From: Lindgomyces ingoldianus
Taxonomy: Eukaryota > Ascomycota > Dothideomycetes > Pleosporales > Lindgomycetaceae
NCBI RefSeq assembly: GCF_010093535.1
Contig: NW_022985172.1
Location: 5,871-69,870, forward strand
DNA length: 64,000 nucleotides
Direction of reading: 5' to 3'
Shown: positions 45,900 to 56,809 of the stretch, one piece after another
How positions within the stretch are numbered: the stretch's first letter is position 1
Layout of the letters: every line of letters begins with the position of its first letter
The notes under the pieces: generated by a model
The model's database searches: none
What the model was told of the DNA's origin: nothing
The model's input: the letters and a program-made list of their open reading frames with translations, nothing else
Position numbers and translations under genes: made by a program

Positions 45900-46930
45900 T
45901 CCAGCCTAAGATGGCGATCACCAATGACCTTGATGCAAGAGATCCTGCCGCGTTCGGCGTAGGTGTCGTGACTATGCGGTCTCCAATCACAGGATTCTTC
46001 TACCGAGACAATGAGGTCGCCAATGAAATCTCACCAGCGTCTGAAGGAACCTGGTGAAAAATGTCGTTGTGGGGGTCCGATGACACAATGTTTGCCTTCT
46101 GAGCAGGTATTGAAAAGGTAGATGCGGCCTCCAATCAGATCAACTTCCACTCTCGTGAGCTTTATTGGTACCATGCCTTACATCTTTCTTAGCATATGCG
46201 ACTCTAATCACACCATGTTCATCTTTCTTCCTTAACCGTCTTTTTTGGAGATGTACAACAGCATTGAGGTCTCTAACCGCAAGATATTCGCCCTCAACAA
46301 CACCCCAGAAGTTTTCCTAGGCCACCAGGCAAGTGTGCGGTCCCCAATCACATTTTATTTTCCTCTCCTGAAGAATTTTCATGTATTCGACCAGGATATA
46401 CTGTCGAACTCGAACAGCACAGCCCTAGAAAATCCCGCACGCAACTCTGATACTACTGCGGCCTCCAATGACACGCTGTTCCATGATCTTTTTCGTCTCC
46501 AATTGCATGATGCCCCCTAACACCTCCAAATCCGTGATGGAGAGGTAGTCAATAGCATTACCCTGAATTGCACCCACACCCTCAAACACACACTCATGCG
46601 GCCACCAATAAGAATGTTCCAGTCCTTCGCCAAATCGTTAACATGCTTAAAATGAAGCTTCTCGCCACTCTTGCGGTTGTGGCTCCTGAGCTGCAACTTG
46701 TGCAGCCACCAATAATATCTTTTAACTTCAATACCATATTCTGAGACTTCTGCATGCATGCTTTTACCACTTCCCTCGCCTTCAATCCCACTTTCAACAT
46801 CGAAATCATACCCAAACTCAATTCCACATTTCATGCCCAAACCACTTTGCAGGACGTTCTCCGGTACCCCAGCCTTAAATCATATCAGGACACATCAAGC
46901 ACTATACGATGCGGCCACCAATGATAGCGA
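45900..46930. repeat. Degenerate repeat field built around GCGGYCWCCAAT
   Basis: Variants of TGCGG(C/T)C(A/T)CCAAT recur on the plus strand near 45910, 45977, 46008, 46120, 46330, 46457, 46598, 46702 and 46910. Weaker forms occur near 46197, 46266 and 46497. Several spacings are close to 105 bp or twice that. Read on the minus strand, most copies encode a hydrophobic-IG(G/D)R motif (LIGGRI, VIGDRI, LIGGRM, IIGGCT, IIGGRI). No continuous gene is present now. It looks like a decayed tandem array, coding or otherwise. Confidence 0.5.
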
Positions 46931-49734
46931 CTCTTATTTTCGCCTCATATTTAATTGCCTTCAGCAACATGTCGAACGGTAAGGTATAAGAGTGTGTGAA
47001 AGAACATCTACGGGAATACCATCATCAATCACTCCTCCTACTTCTACATAGCTCACCTAATCTGTGAATCTACTGAACTTCCAAGAGAGCCTTAACATCC
47101 TACCCTCTCATGAACAGGAAAAATGTCCAACATCCCAGTCCGTAGACACCCCCTTCCATGTGAAGATATATCTTCTCCACCAAACTAACCTTCCATAAGA
47201 GCAAGCCCTCAACTCTCCAATCATCGATTCCCATCATTAGATCTAGCCCACCCCAATTCACTCTCCTCACAACCGCCAACCTCTCCGCTATGAACGCCAC
47301 TAGCAACAGTGGGGTGTATCAAGGACCTACGCCAATGCAACGCTGGCTCCTCCAACCGCCTTCCGAAGACCCTTGGATCTTCCCATAATTCAACGAAAGG
47401 GACGAAAGGCCCGCCAGTGCAACACAGTAGGGAGGGAAGAGCAGACAGATAGACAATAGCATACAAATATATACATATAACTCAGAAGGTGGTCCAATCA
47501 ACTCAAGGCTGAGCTCCTCTCGCTTGTATATATACCTCATGGCCCCTCGGCCTCATTATACATACAATACATCACTTCTTTCATATCTCATGCCTCTAAG
47601 GCTCAACGCATGATAAAAATATTATTCTTACGCAAAATCCGCACATACGCAAGCTTACAGCCACAGCTCCGCCGCCTAGTTAACACAACATGTCTGTGCC
47701 ATCCGTGAACGTCGATAGTAGCAAAGATGATGTTGATAAATTCTACACAGAAGTGCATGACTGGCTGAGCATCGGTCTGTCTACTTATGGAAAGAAGAGA
47801 AATCCAAAGGAGAAGATCAGGGATATGCTTGAAATGTCTGCATTCTTTAATCTATATTCGATTGTATTCCAGCCCCGTACTCAGAAAATCCCGCACCTGA
47901 CCTTGTTTCACATGACCCTGCGTCGGGTGTGGGCCCTTCAATACACGAGTAATGTATTTAGGACTAGCACCTACCTTATCAGGAATGGCTCTGTCTTGTA
48001 CACTATATATTCACCTAGGAGCTCTTAAGCTCTTCAGACCCTACACTACTGATCAATCTACTTAGATCTGGCTCTCGCCACCTAATTGGCATCTCCTCTA
48101 TCACCTACCTGCCTACGCGACAGCAACCTCACAATTCTTGGATGTAGCGCTGTAGCTAGCTCTGCGAAATACTCAGCGTACAACCTGACCGCTTGGGCTA
48201 TATTTGTGCAATATATGTCCGGGATCCATGCCTCCTAACTTGTTTTTGATGAGAAACATTGCCCTCTTTACTCCTGATCGCCTTTCTCTTTCGCTTGATG
48301 GCTATTTCTAGTAGTATTACACTTAGACCACTTCAGACGATCACAATAAAGTTTCCAGGCTAGAAGAGAGAGACTTCGAAATGACATGTAACATTGTCTA
48401 TCGCAAGTTTCCTAGATGGAGCTGATAAAGGCATATGTAGAGAGGCGAGCGGACACTTAGGTGTTGAGAAACGAAGTAGGATATTGAGGTGAGGTGTAAG
48501 GTCTCTAGAGCTCGAGAGCTCAGTCGAGAGCTCAGAGATAAATATAGAGTAGCATAAAGAGCGCTGGTCTTAAACAGGAAAAGGGTGAGAGGTGAAGGAC
48601 CCACAGTCACCCTAACGCAGGGTCACGTGAGCCAATGTCGCGTTCGACATTGTCGAATATCTCTCCGAGCATATCCTCTGTTAAAAGAGTAGACTTACCG
48701 ACAAATGGTGGCAGTATCGGGAAGAAGACGAACTTTGCAAATATGAACTTGGGGAGGCAAGACTTCAAAGGAAACGATTACAAGAAAAGAGCGAACAGGA
48801 AACCGGAGTAGGAGATAGCAAGGATAGAGAAGGTGAAGATTCAGGTTGGGGATTGTATTGATGAAGCTAGGAAGCAGCGGCTGCTTACGCCGATATACTT
48901 TATGATAGGAGTGATGGCGGTAGTTGGTGGGACATAGTGTGTTACAATCTAGAACCGGCGGGCGAAAGGTTCAGACTGTCCAACATCTCCAGAGTAGGTT
49001 CGCTTGTTTTTATCAACAATGCTTAGGGTCAAGTCAACGTTAAGTTCCTCGCTAAAGCTACTGCTGTATTCTGTGTCGTACACTACCATAGTAAGTTTCG
49101 CTTCGTCTAACTACTATCGTATCAAAGATATCGCATGATGTACAGACGAAACCTTCGCGAGTACAAACACCCTGCCTGTTACAGGCAGCTGCTTAGCGGG
49201 ACAAATCCTCCATTTTAATGTACCGAAGAGGCGCCAGTACTAGTAGATCCACTCCCCCGAACCTTCTTTAATTAAGTAGATCGTGATGAATAAACTCAAA
49301 CAAAGTAAGTTAAAAGCTAGGGCGCATCCCTGCGTAGCGAGACACCCTAGAGGTACTTTGACATGAAGCAGCTGAAAAGGTCATGTACGCAACAAATATC
49401 ACTATAACCCTATAGAAATAATCTGCTACAGGTAATTCTAAATATTTATAACCAACGCTTCCCTAAAAGTTATGTTTGTATTTTTGCCCCTGCGCCTAAT
49501 TTATATAGCACTCTCTTTTGTAGTGTCATAGACTTCCTCTCTTACAGCTCTAACGTTATATCTTTCTTACTTGTAATTGTTGTATAATAGCTTTACCCTA
49601 CCCCTAAAACCTCCCTTTAATGCTTAGAAACTACTATCTGCCTCGCGCGTGTTATCGTGGGCAAATTCATGCTAGGGTACTGTGTCGATTGGTACTTCCG
49701 GCGCAAGCGAATTACCAATCCTGGCTAATGCGAG
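46931..49734. other. Gene-poor region with one small ATG frame
   Basis: A plus-strand frame at 47690-48028 starts with ATG and encodes 112 residues (acidic start MSVPSVNVDSSKDDVDKFYT, then basic) with no recognisable domain; its coding status is doubtful. About 48390-48650 looks repeat-like (CT-rich, ending in TGTCG...CGACA inverted pieces), but no target-site duplication was found. The rest is AT-rich with no gene seen. Confidence 0.35.
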
Positions 49735-50640
49735 ATGACCCCCGCGGGTAATTTATGGGCTGTGTATAACGTACATGTGCTCCGGAACATATGTAAATCT
49801 GGCTTAGGATTGGGAGCAGCACAAAGAATCAGCCAACCCCGGTGCCGGTTTAGTCAGCAAACTCGTGTCAGTGTCGCAACCACCATGGTACAGCTTGGCA
49901 TCGCCCGCCTAACCTCAGCCTTGACCATACCTCCCGTCAACCAACTCAATTCTCAGGAAACACCTAGTTACTTCATGACTGCCATCCGCACTGGTGGCCT
50001 CGGCGCAGAGGGCATCTCAGCGCTGCTCATCCCACGTTCGGAAGGCCTGCGAACGCGTCCAGTTCCAGTCATCGCCAGATCCCTCTCAGCAACAACATAC
50101 GTCATGTTCGAAGACGTCAAGGTCCCTGTGGAATAACTCTTCGGACAGGAGGGTAACGGCTTCCGGCAGACCATGGTGAACTTCAACCACGAGCGCCTTT
50201 GGATTGCCTTCCAATGGCTGCCGGATTGCGCTGCATGATGCATTCTAATGGGCTGAAGCGCGAGACGTTCAATAAGAAGCTGGTTGAGCAGCCGGTTGTG
50301 ACGAATAAGTTTAGCAATATGGGACAGCAGGTCGAATCCTTGCAGTCTTGAATCGAGCAAATTATCTACGAGCTGGAGCATCCGGGTGATGCGGATGGCG
50401 CGAGGCTGTTGGGTGGCACGACGGCGTTGTTGAAGGTTGAGTCTGGTATGGTGTGCAAGGATTGAGTCGTTTTATCGCGCTGTCCCCAGCTTCACCGTTC
50501 CTGATGGGTAGATCTTCAATTGTCGGTGAACTCTGCTAATAGGAAAAGGTGGCTCCGAGGATGTGCTTATTGACCTTAGCATACGCGAGGCACTCAAGCT
50601 GCACCAGCAAGCCGAAAAGGCTAGATTGAAGCTTGACTTT
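49735..50640 (+). pseudogene. Acyl-CoA dehydrogenase pseudogene
   Basis: Clear acyl-CoA dehydrogenase segments occur in order: YFMTAIRTGGLGAEGISALL, RSLSATTYVMFEDVKVPVE, LFGQEGNGFRQTMVNFNHER, then in another frame RETFNKKLVEQPVVTNKFSN and DADGARLLGGTTALLKVES, and last GGSEDVLIDLSIREALKLHQ. Intact members are FAD flavoproteins that desaturate acyl-CoA. Here the frame is broken by a TAA at 50134-50136 directly after KVPVE, a frame change after the NFNHER region, a TGA within VESLQS-IEQIIYELEH (compatible with TGG to TGA), and a stop after SGMVCKD. The N-terminal domain is missing or unrecognisable upstream of about 49900. At least four lesions argue against sequencing error. Confidence 0.85.
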
Positions 50641-50850
50641 CTATTCTTGCCTGTTATAAAAGAACCCAGTGGCTAATTACCCTTACGTCAGGGAACAGTC
50701 TCCTGCTGAATAATCGCAATGTGTATGTAATAGGTTTGGCTTAGAGAGTTGTTGACATATATGGTGGCTTAATGTTTCTTATTCGCCATGAACAGAATTC
50801 CATTGTAAAGTAAGCTTTCTCTTCCCTAAACAGCTTTCTTCTGTCGCCTG

Positions 50851-51846
50851 TTACTCAATAGGGACCACCCGTGTGTCGACGAATAGTCTTCGGAATTCTT
50901 TGGCGAAGGTGCTTTGTTTCGTCACAGGAGTATCCTCCGTCCCTTCCACAGGTGCCGGCGTATCCTCCGCGGCTGGTGGCTTCTCCGGTTTTTCCTCCGG
51001 TCTTCCCTCTGCAGCCTCCTTTCGATGGGTACGCAATCTGTACACGATAGATATGGCTACTAATATCACGGCGAAACACGCGATAGCCCCAGTGATCCCC
51101 CCTATTAGACTCGACGCAGGCTTGCTCTTGGGACCTGAGGGTGTGGCAGAGGGGAAAGAAGTATAGTACCTGGTGCTGGAAGTGGTTGCAGTGCTGGAAC
51201 TGGCTATAGTGCTAAAAGTAGTTTTGCTATAAGTATTGTTGAAGCCGCTCCGGGTACTGGGACTTTGAGTTGAATATGTACTAGACGTGGTTGCGCTAGT
51301 AGTGTGCGACGTTATCGATAGAGAAAACAAGGAGGACACGGTGTCGGGTAGCATCGAGATCGCACGGTCTACCACGGGCGAGCAGATCTGATCAACATCC
51401 GCGGACTAAAAGAGATGAAAACGATTAGCCGCATTGCCTCCTACAGACGGTGCCTCAATACGTACCGAGTTACTCGTCAAACAGAGCGTGAGCAATGTTA
51501 GCTGATTCGCCATTTTAGCCAACTCCATGGCTTGGCTGGCATATCCGTTTGCTTGACTGGCATATCCATTGGCCTGATTTCCAACGGTCACCGCCTTGAT
51601 AGCAAAGACTCCGAAGGCAACCGCAGCAATTATTCCGGCGACCTGTAAAGAGACATTGATGACGAAGCGCCCAATTGGCGGTTTCAACACCTGCCCCGCT
51701 TCGGTAGACGGCGATGATGTTGCTTTCAGTGGCTGCTTCCTAAGAACGACCATTTTTCCGGAGGTTGCATAGCTGTGAGAGCTTGCTCTTCCAGATTGTG
51801 AATCCGGGGTAGCCCGAATCTCTATTTCGTGATGAGCGGAGGCCAT
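50851..51846 (-). CDS. Small membrane protein with two TM segments and a Ser/Thr-rich region
   Basis: Two exons: 51846-51466 and 51405-50851, separated by a 60-bp intron (GTACGT to TTTTAG), phase 0, 311 residues. The start is the ATG at 51846 (MASAHHEIEIRATPDSQSGR). TM1 is FVINVSLQVAGIIAAVAFGV near residue 70. It is followed by a short repeat (NQANGYASQANGYASQAMEL) and a Cys-containing LLTLCLTSN. A long Ser/Thr-rich stretch resembling an O-glycosylated stalk (about residues 150-215) leads to TM2, SLIGGITGAIACFAVILVAI. The cytosolic tail is charged and Pro/Glu-rich. The layout resembles fungal surface sensors, but no WSC or other sensor domain is present. Function unknown. Confidence 0.75.
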
Positions 51847-53211
51847 GAGAGCGTTGCTTGGCAAGGCCCAGCTACTGCGTGACGAGAGGGACGAGCTGTG
51901 CGAACCTAGGGTTCTCCTAGTAATTTAAACCAGAGTTCTCGGCCTAGTTCCTTGATATTGCTTTCACGACGGTGCCCTGCATGATTGCGGGGGTCAGCCT
52001 CAGCTGAGGGCCGGTTCTGGAAATAAAAGCCTCTCGGACGCTACCGAACCGCAGCCTCCGCCACAGCCTTCCTGACACGCAGCTACATGGTTTCAGCTAC
52101 ATGGTTTGCTTCACTACTTAGAATGTGTTTTTTTTTTTTATTAAATTCGTCACAGAGCGTCACTAGGAGCTGACGAACGCCTCCGATGAATCTAGCAGGG
52201 AGGACAGCCGAACCGCACCGGCACAAGACGTTGTCGGGTGGCGAATTCTATAGGTGTTTTCAGAGAATTGAGTTGGTTGACGGGAGACATGGCCAAGCCT
52301 GAGGTTGGGCGGATGCTAAGTTGTACAATGGCTGTGTCGAAGCTGGGACACATGTTAACTAACTAAACAAGCGCCGGCTAAGTTCCAGCACAGCTCCCAA
52401 TCCTAAATCAGGTTTACTTATCTTCCGGAGCGCTTGTCGGCCCCAGATTGATAACCCGCGGAGTCGTCTCGCATTAGCCAAGATTAGTGGTTCGCTTTCA
52501 CTGGAAGTACTAATCAACAAGGCAAGCCTAGCATGAATTTGCTCGCGACAGCGCGCGCAATGCTAATAATAATTTCTCAGTATTAAGGAAAGGCTTTAAG
52601 GGTTCGATAAAATTATTTACAAAAATTTAGAAGAATAAGGAGTTACAGTTAATGCTGTAGTTAGAGAGAGAGAGATCTATTATGCCACAAAAGAAGACTG
52701 TGAGAGGTATTGAGCAGGAAGCACGAGGCACAGAGAGGGAATGCAGGATAGGGGGGGTTTAACGAGAGTAAACCTTAGGGTCGGAGGCAGAGGTACGGAG
52801 GCCGAGAAGCCTATATACCCCGTGTCAAGCCCAGGGTACTCTGGGGTTGGATAGCTGTAACATAACCGTGACAAAGACGCTGTACAAATTAAGTTAGAAG
52901 ACAAGGACGGAAACGTAATTTTTAGTAAAAGTGAATTATAGGCACTTAGAATTAGCTATAATTAATAGATTATTTTTATAAATTTATAACAATATTTAGT
53001 TTGCGCATAGGTTTTCTAGTTGCTAAAAGTTAAAGTACCCCTCATTTGTCTTGCCACACAGGGTGTCTCGCCACGCCACCTTACTGTATGAACACAAATA
53101 CACATTCTGGGCAACAAGATTCTAGATCAAGATCTAGATCCAGATTCAGGTATCGATCCAATGACAACGTTGCATAAATAATGTAGCGCATATGCCAGCC
53201 TGTATCTAAGG
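51847..53211. other. Intergenic region containing a solo LTR
   Basis: AT-rich sequence with a short T homopolymer near 52129 and a GA microsatellite near 52661. The LTR at 52699-52873 is listed separately. No gene seen. Confidence 0.4.
52699..52873 (+). mobile_element. Solo LTR, 175 bp, with 5-bp target-site duplication
   Basis: Same element as 41429-41603: same length, same TGTGAGAGGTAT start and ATAACCGTGACA end, with scattered substitutions. It is flanked by AAGAC on both sides (52694-52698 and 52874-52878). The distinct duplication shows an independent insertion. Confidence 0.87.
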
Positions 53212-54465
53212 TCAAACATCGTCCTCCTTGGTCTTCGCCCCGTCGGCAGTCTTCACAGCACTCTCTGCTACTTTCGCATGATCCGCATTAGTCATCGCTT
53301 CAGCAGCAGACTTGCCCCCATGGTCCCATTTAAAATACAAGTCCTCTGGAAGCATTCTTCTTCCTTCAACCTGCAACACTACCAGCTTGTCTCCCTTGAT
53401 ATCATAGTTGACGACAGCATGTCCCCCACATCCCTTCACAACGTCGATAATTGTGTGAATCAGGGCAGCCAATTTCTTCAGGTTGCTCTGGTTCCCTGCC
53501 TCCCATATCCTGATCTCGCCCGCCATGTCCTCAACCTCTGGTCGCTGAAATGTACCCTTTGTGTGATAAGCACGGACGAGCTTCGGGGTTTGGGATACCC
53601 AGAGCTGCGGCACGATCTCGTCCATCACAAGCAGTCTATGAGAGACGCGTGTTTTGATTTCGATGGTTGATTCAAGTGGCACCGCCTTGCCTTGCTCTAT
53701 AACCGTTAGCTTAGACTTTCCGGCAGGCGTGATCTTTGAAGGCGCTTTGGTTGAGGAAAGAGACAAGGATTCCAGGAAGCTAGGGAGATTGTCATTTTCC
53801 GGTTCCGGCTCTTCGCTACCCCTAGGTTTGTTTGTATCTATCCCAGCGTGTACATATCCGTCCGTTTCATGGCGTACGAGGAAGGTCAGATCACTGAAGC
53901 GGTAGGAAATGATTCTGTGATGCCCAGTGCTGAGGCTGATCTGGTTAGCAGTGTATACCTTCTCAAATTCGTGACCAAAGCCTCGGAATTCTCGCGGTTC
54001 GATATACTCGTGCGTCACTGTATCCGAGAGACAGAATATCACCGTGTTTTTCACAACCTCAATGTTGATCGTGAAGGCTTCCAGTCCGCCTCTAGCCGAC
54101 CTAGGATCGATGAATGAGAGGAGTTTACGGATATTGTTGCGGTCGGTGACGACGTGAATCGAGTGGATGTCGAATGAAGGATTGGTGAGGTACAACGCGC
54201 GAAATAGAGGCTCAAGCGGACTGTCCGGATGACGAGCAGAGTTTTGGGCAATGTAGAATAGGCCAGAGTCCTTTTTTAATTGTCGAGGAACTCTTGGTGG
54301 AGCCCAAAGAGGCGGACTACCGGGGACAGCAATAGTAGGAGTGGGTGCCTCAAGCCAGTTGTAGGAGGATAGGTGCTTGACATCAGTGATTGACGCCCCA
54401 GAAGAAGTACTGAGTTCTTGGAGATCTAAGCGAGAGATCTCAGCTAACATAGTGGGTGTCATCAT
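53212..54465 (-). CDS. Conserved fungal protein of unknown function
   Basis: Single exon of 417 residues from the ATG at 54465 (MMTPTMLAEISRLDLQELST). The open frame extends further upstream without an ATG, so a 5' exon cannot be excluded. The core (ARHPDSPLEPLFRALYLTNP, VVTDRNNIRKLLSFIDP, EVVKNTVIFCL, EFRGFGHEFEKVYT, GHHRIISYRFSDLTFLVRHE) matches a family common in filamentous ascomycetes. I recall it as often mislabelled geranylgeranyl pyrophosphate synthetase, although no DDxxD prenyltransferase motif is present here. The C-terminal half (VVNYDIKGDKLVVLQVEGRR, DLYFKWDHGGKSAAEAM) is also conserved-looking. No signal peptide or TM segment. Function unknown. Confidence 0.8.
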   Translation of the reverse strand: MMTPTMLAEISRLDLQELSTSSGASITDVKHLSSYNWLEAPTPTIAVPGSPPLWAPPRVPRQLKKDSGLFYIAQNSARHPDSPLEPLFRALYLTNPSFDIHSIHVVTDRNNIRKLLSFIDPRSARGGLEAFTINIEVVKNTVIFCLSDTVTHEYIEPREFRGFGHEFEKVYTANQISLSTGHHRIISYRFSDLTFLVRHETDGYVHAGIDTNKPRGSEEPEPENDNLPSFLESLSLSSTKAPSKITPAGKSKLTVIEQGKAVPLESTIEIKTRVSHRLLVMDEIVPQLWVSQTPKLVRAYHTKGTFQRPEVEDMAGEIRIWEAGNQSNLKKLAALIHTIIDVVKGCGGHAVVNYDIKGDKLVVLQVEGRRMLPEDLYFKWDHGGKSAAEAMTNADHAKVAESAVKTADGAKTKEDDV

Positions 54466-54879
54466 TGAAATGGGAACTATGTAAATCGGTCGATTAACGG
54501 GGTGGTACGGAAGTTGGGAATAATTGTCGTGGGCTTCAGCCTTTAAGCTACGAAGTTGAAACTGAACAAAATGTGGTCTCAACTCTGGATGGGGGTTTAA
54601 GTGACAGTGAAATGAGAGGCTCTTATACCTCTAGGAGGTTGATTGCCTCAGGTTCACAAGATCACTAGCAATCAGCTGTTCTAGTGACATCCACCTGCGT
54701 GGGATACTCACCGGAACTTTCAGGACGCGCTAACTGATGTGCAAGAAGTTTCCAAGTCCCATTTAATGTGTTATCACCGGCAATCAAGTCCCTTCGAATT
54801 CCAAGAAATCCCACGTGGAACAAACACCAACGCAGCAGAAACCATGATCCACAGTAAAACCGGAACCAAGCCCAAATCA

Positions 54880-56016
54880 TCACACCTTCCTAACACTCTT
54901 CAACCACTCTCCTGCCCTCTTCGCATTCGCTGTTGCCTCTTTATCAAACCCCAAATTCCCCCCAATCAACAAAACATCATGCGGCACAATCGGCTCTACA
55001 TCAAACGTCACGTTATTCCCAGCCTCTTTCATCATATCTGCAAACTCCTTATCATCGAAATACAACACCTCCGCACCTCCCGTCGTCACCCAAAGCGGCA
55101 CTTCCGTCTTAAAAGGATTCTTCTTGTGCGATATATATGGGGAGGAGAGAATGGACTTTCCGGCGGGACCGGCATATGCTAAGCTGCCCCAGAGTGTGAA
55201 TGGGTAAGACAGGTAGTCAGTGTTGTAATTTGGGTTGTTGCGCGTGAAGTCGTCGCTTGTGGCTTCGAGGGGAGAGATCCAGGGGGACCAGAGCCAGGCG
55301 GCGGAGGGAGCGGGGATGGAGGTTTCGGCACCGTATTCGGCGATGTAGCGGAGGATGGAGATGGCGGCGTTCGCGCCGGCCGAGTCGCCGGAGATTACGA
55401 TGTTTGAGGGAGAGATCTTGAGCTCGTTGACTAGGTACAGGTAGCTTGTCAGACAGTCTTGGAGAGCGGCCGGGAACGGATTCGACTTCTTTGATGCGGG
55501 GAGCGTTGAGAGGCGGTATTGAGGCATGAAGATATGCGTCGCGCTCCCGCTTTGGAGCATCTTCTTTGCGAAATATCCGGAGTTTCCGGTCCTGCCGTCG
55601 CCCACAACGTACGCGCCGCCATGGAGATGGAGAACCATAGTCACCGCGCTCGTGTCCGACGATGACGTGAGCGGCGCGGGATACCAAGTCGCACCAATAT
55701 CGACCGGCTTGATATCCTCATTCGGAGCGAGCGGACCCTTGTAGAAGCTACTCGGGGCAGCCTTTATAACCACGAACCGCCCCTTCTCTTTCCCAGGCGT
55801 AAGCAGGAGCGAGGTCTTAACCTGCACCGTTGCGAAATGGTAAACAGTGGAGAAGAGAATCCGCACGCTGAGAGCTTGTCTGAAGCTCCATTCTGGATGC
55901 TGACGGCCAAATTTGAGGAAGTACTTAACGAGCCAGAGAGGCAGTCTAGCAAGCTCGAAACCGATTGCAGAGAGCGCGTAGACGCCTTTGAAGGGCTGGT
56001 AGGTGAGGATTGCCAT
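54880..56016 (-). CDS. Alpha/beta hydrolase (HSL / hydrolase-3 type esterase)
   Basis: Single exon of 378 residues starting MAILTYQPFKGVYALSAIGF; the amphipathic/hydrophobic N-terminus may associate with a membrane. It has the oxyanion-hole motif HLHGGAYVVGDGRTGNSGYF (near residue 131), the nucleophile elbow VISGDSAGANAAISILRYIA (Ser near 211), an acid residue probably in GGAEVLYFDDKEFADM and a His in VPHDVLLIGG. The full catalytic set is present, so it is likely an active carboxylesterase or lipase on small hydrophobic esters. It contrasts with the serine-less relative at 25143-26346. The substrate is unknown; no biosynthetic cluster surrounds it. Confidence 0.92.
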   Translation of the reverse strand: MAILTYQPFKGVYALSAIGFELARLPLWLVKYFLKFGRQHPEWSFRQALSVRILFSTVYHFATVQVKTSLLLTPGKEKGRFVVIKAAPSSFYKGPLAPNEDIKPVDIGATWYPAPLTSSSDTSAVTMVLHLHGGAYVVGDGRTGNSGYFAKKMLQSGSATHIFMPQYRLSTLPASKKSNPFPAALQDCLTSYLYLVNELKISPSNIVISGDSAGANAAISILRYIAEYGAETSIPAPSAAWLWSPWISPLEATSDDFTRNNPNYNTDYLSYPFTLWGSLAYAGPAGKSILSSPYISHKKNPFKTEVPLWVTTGGAEVLYFDDKEFADMMKEAGNNVTFDVEPIVPHDVLLIGGNLGFDKEATANAKRAGEWLKSVRKV

Positions 56017-56809
56017 TGTTTACGATGTGGGTCGTAAACTGGGGGCTTTTAAGGAGTAGAGGATAGCGCAAGAAGTAATCCCCAAGCCGGGGACGGAGAG
56101 ACTGTTATACCACGGCATCTACAGCTCCTCCGTAGGAGATCGGCTCAAGGATTGGGCTTGATGGCGCATTGAGGGGTGGTTGGAACGTGCTTGAAGCCAG
56201 GAGGGAGCATTAAGATTTAGGCCGAGGTACTTCGTTAGACCAATCACACACCACAAGCCTTTATCCCTCGCCTGTCTGAGGTCCAACCACGCATACGAGT
56301 CGCCCGCCTCTTACTCAGCTTCAGTGTCCACGTTCCCTGAAATAAATCTAGTTTATCTTGCTTTGAGAGGTCATCGCTAAGCTTAGAAGGGCAACATCTA
56401 CTCGTTCGCAGCTTGTCTCGATGATAAATAGGCAGGAGGCGGAATCACGAGACTTTGTGAACAGCAAGCACGAAAACACCAGAAATACCCTACTCCTTGA
56501 ATTCACTACCCCGAAAGTAAGAAGAAATCCCGTGCTCATTTTTTTGCAACGACAGGGTTGTGATGTCATCGCAGCGTCCAGCCCAGTCAACTGCAACTGC
56601 CCACATGAAGCAGATGTGTCCCAAAAGACTACAGCCACACCGAAATCCAGGATACAAGAAAGGACGATGATATTCTCATGAGGCAGTCAAAGGCAAGACG
56701 ATTCCGTTTGCTTAGTCCGAAGAATCCAAGCTCGACTAAACTGTGGGATCCTTCAATGATTCCCAAATCATAGTTCCAATTCCGCCGACGTGCGTGAAAG
56801 ATAGAAACA
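56017..56809. other. Intergenic region
   Basis: Promoter of the hydrolase and 3' flank of the dynamin-like gene. No further gene recognised. Confidence 0.45.

Noticed and set aside
45911..46057. Short plus-strand ATG frame (MAITNDLDARDPAAFGVGVV...)
   Set aside because: 48 codons lying wholly in the degenerate repeat field and crossing three motif copies; more likely repeat debris than a gene.
48390..48660. CT-rich segment with TGTCG/CGACA ends resembling an LTR
   Set aside because: No target-site duplication, no second copy in the window, and boundaries could not be fixed.
54739..55182. Plus-strand frame of 147 codons overlapping the HSL-type hydrolase
   Set aside because: Mostly antisense to the well-supported hydrolase C-terminus, with no domain.
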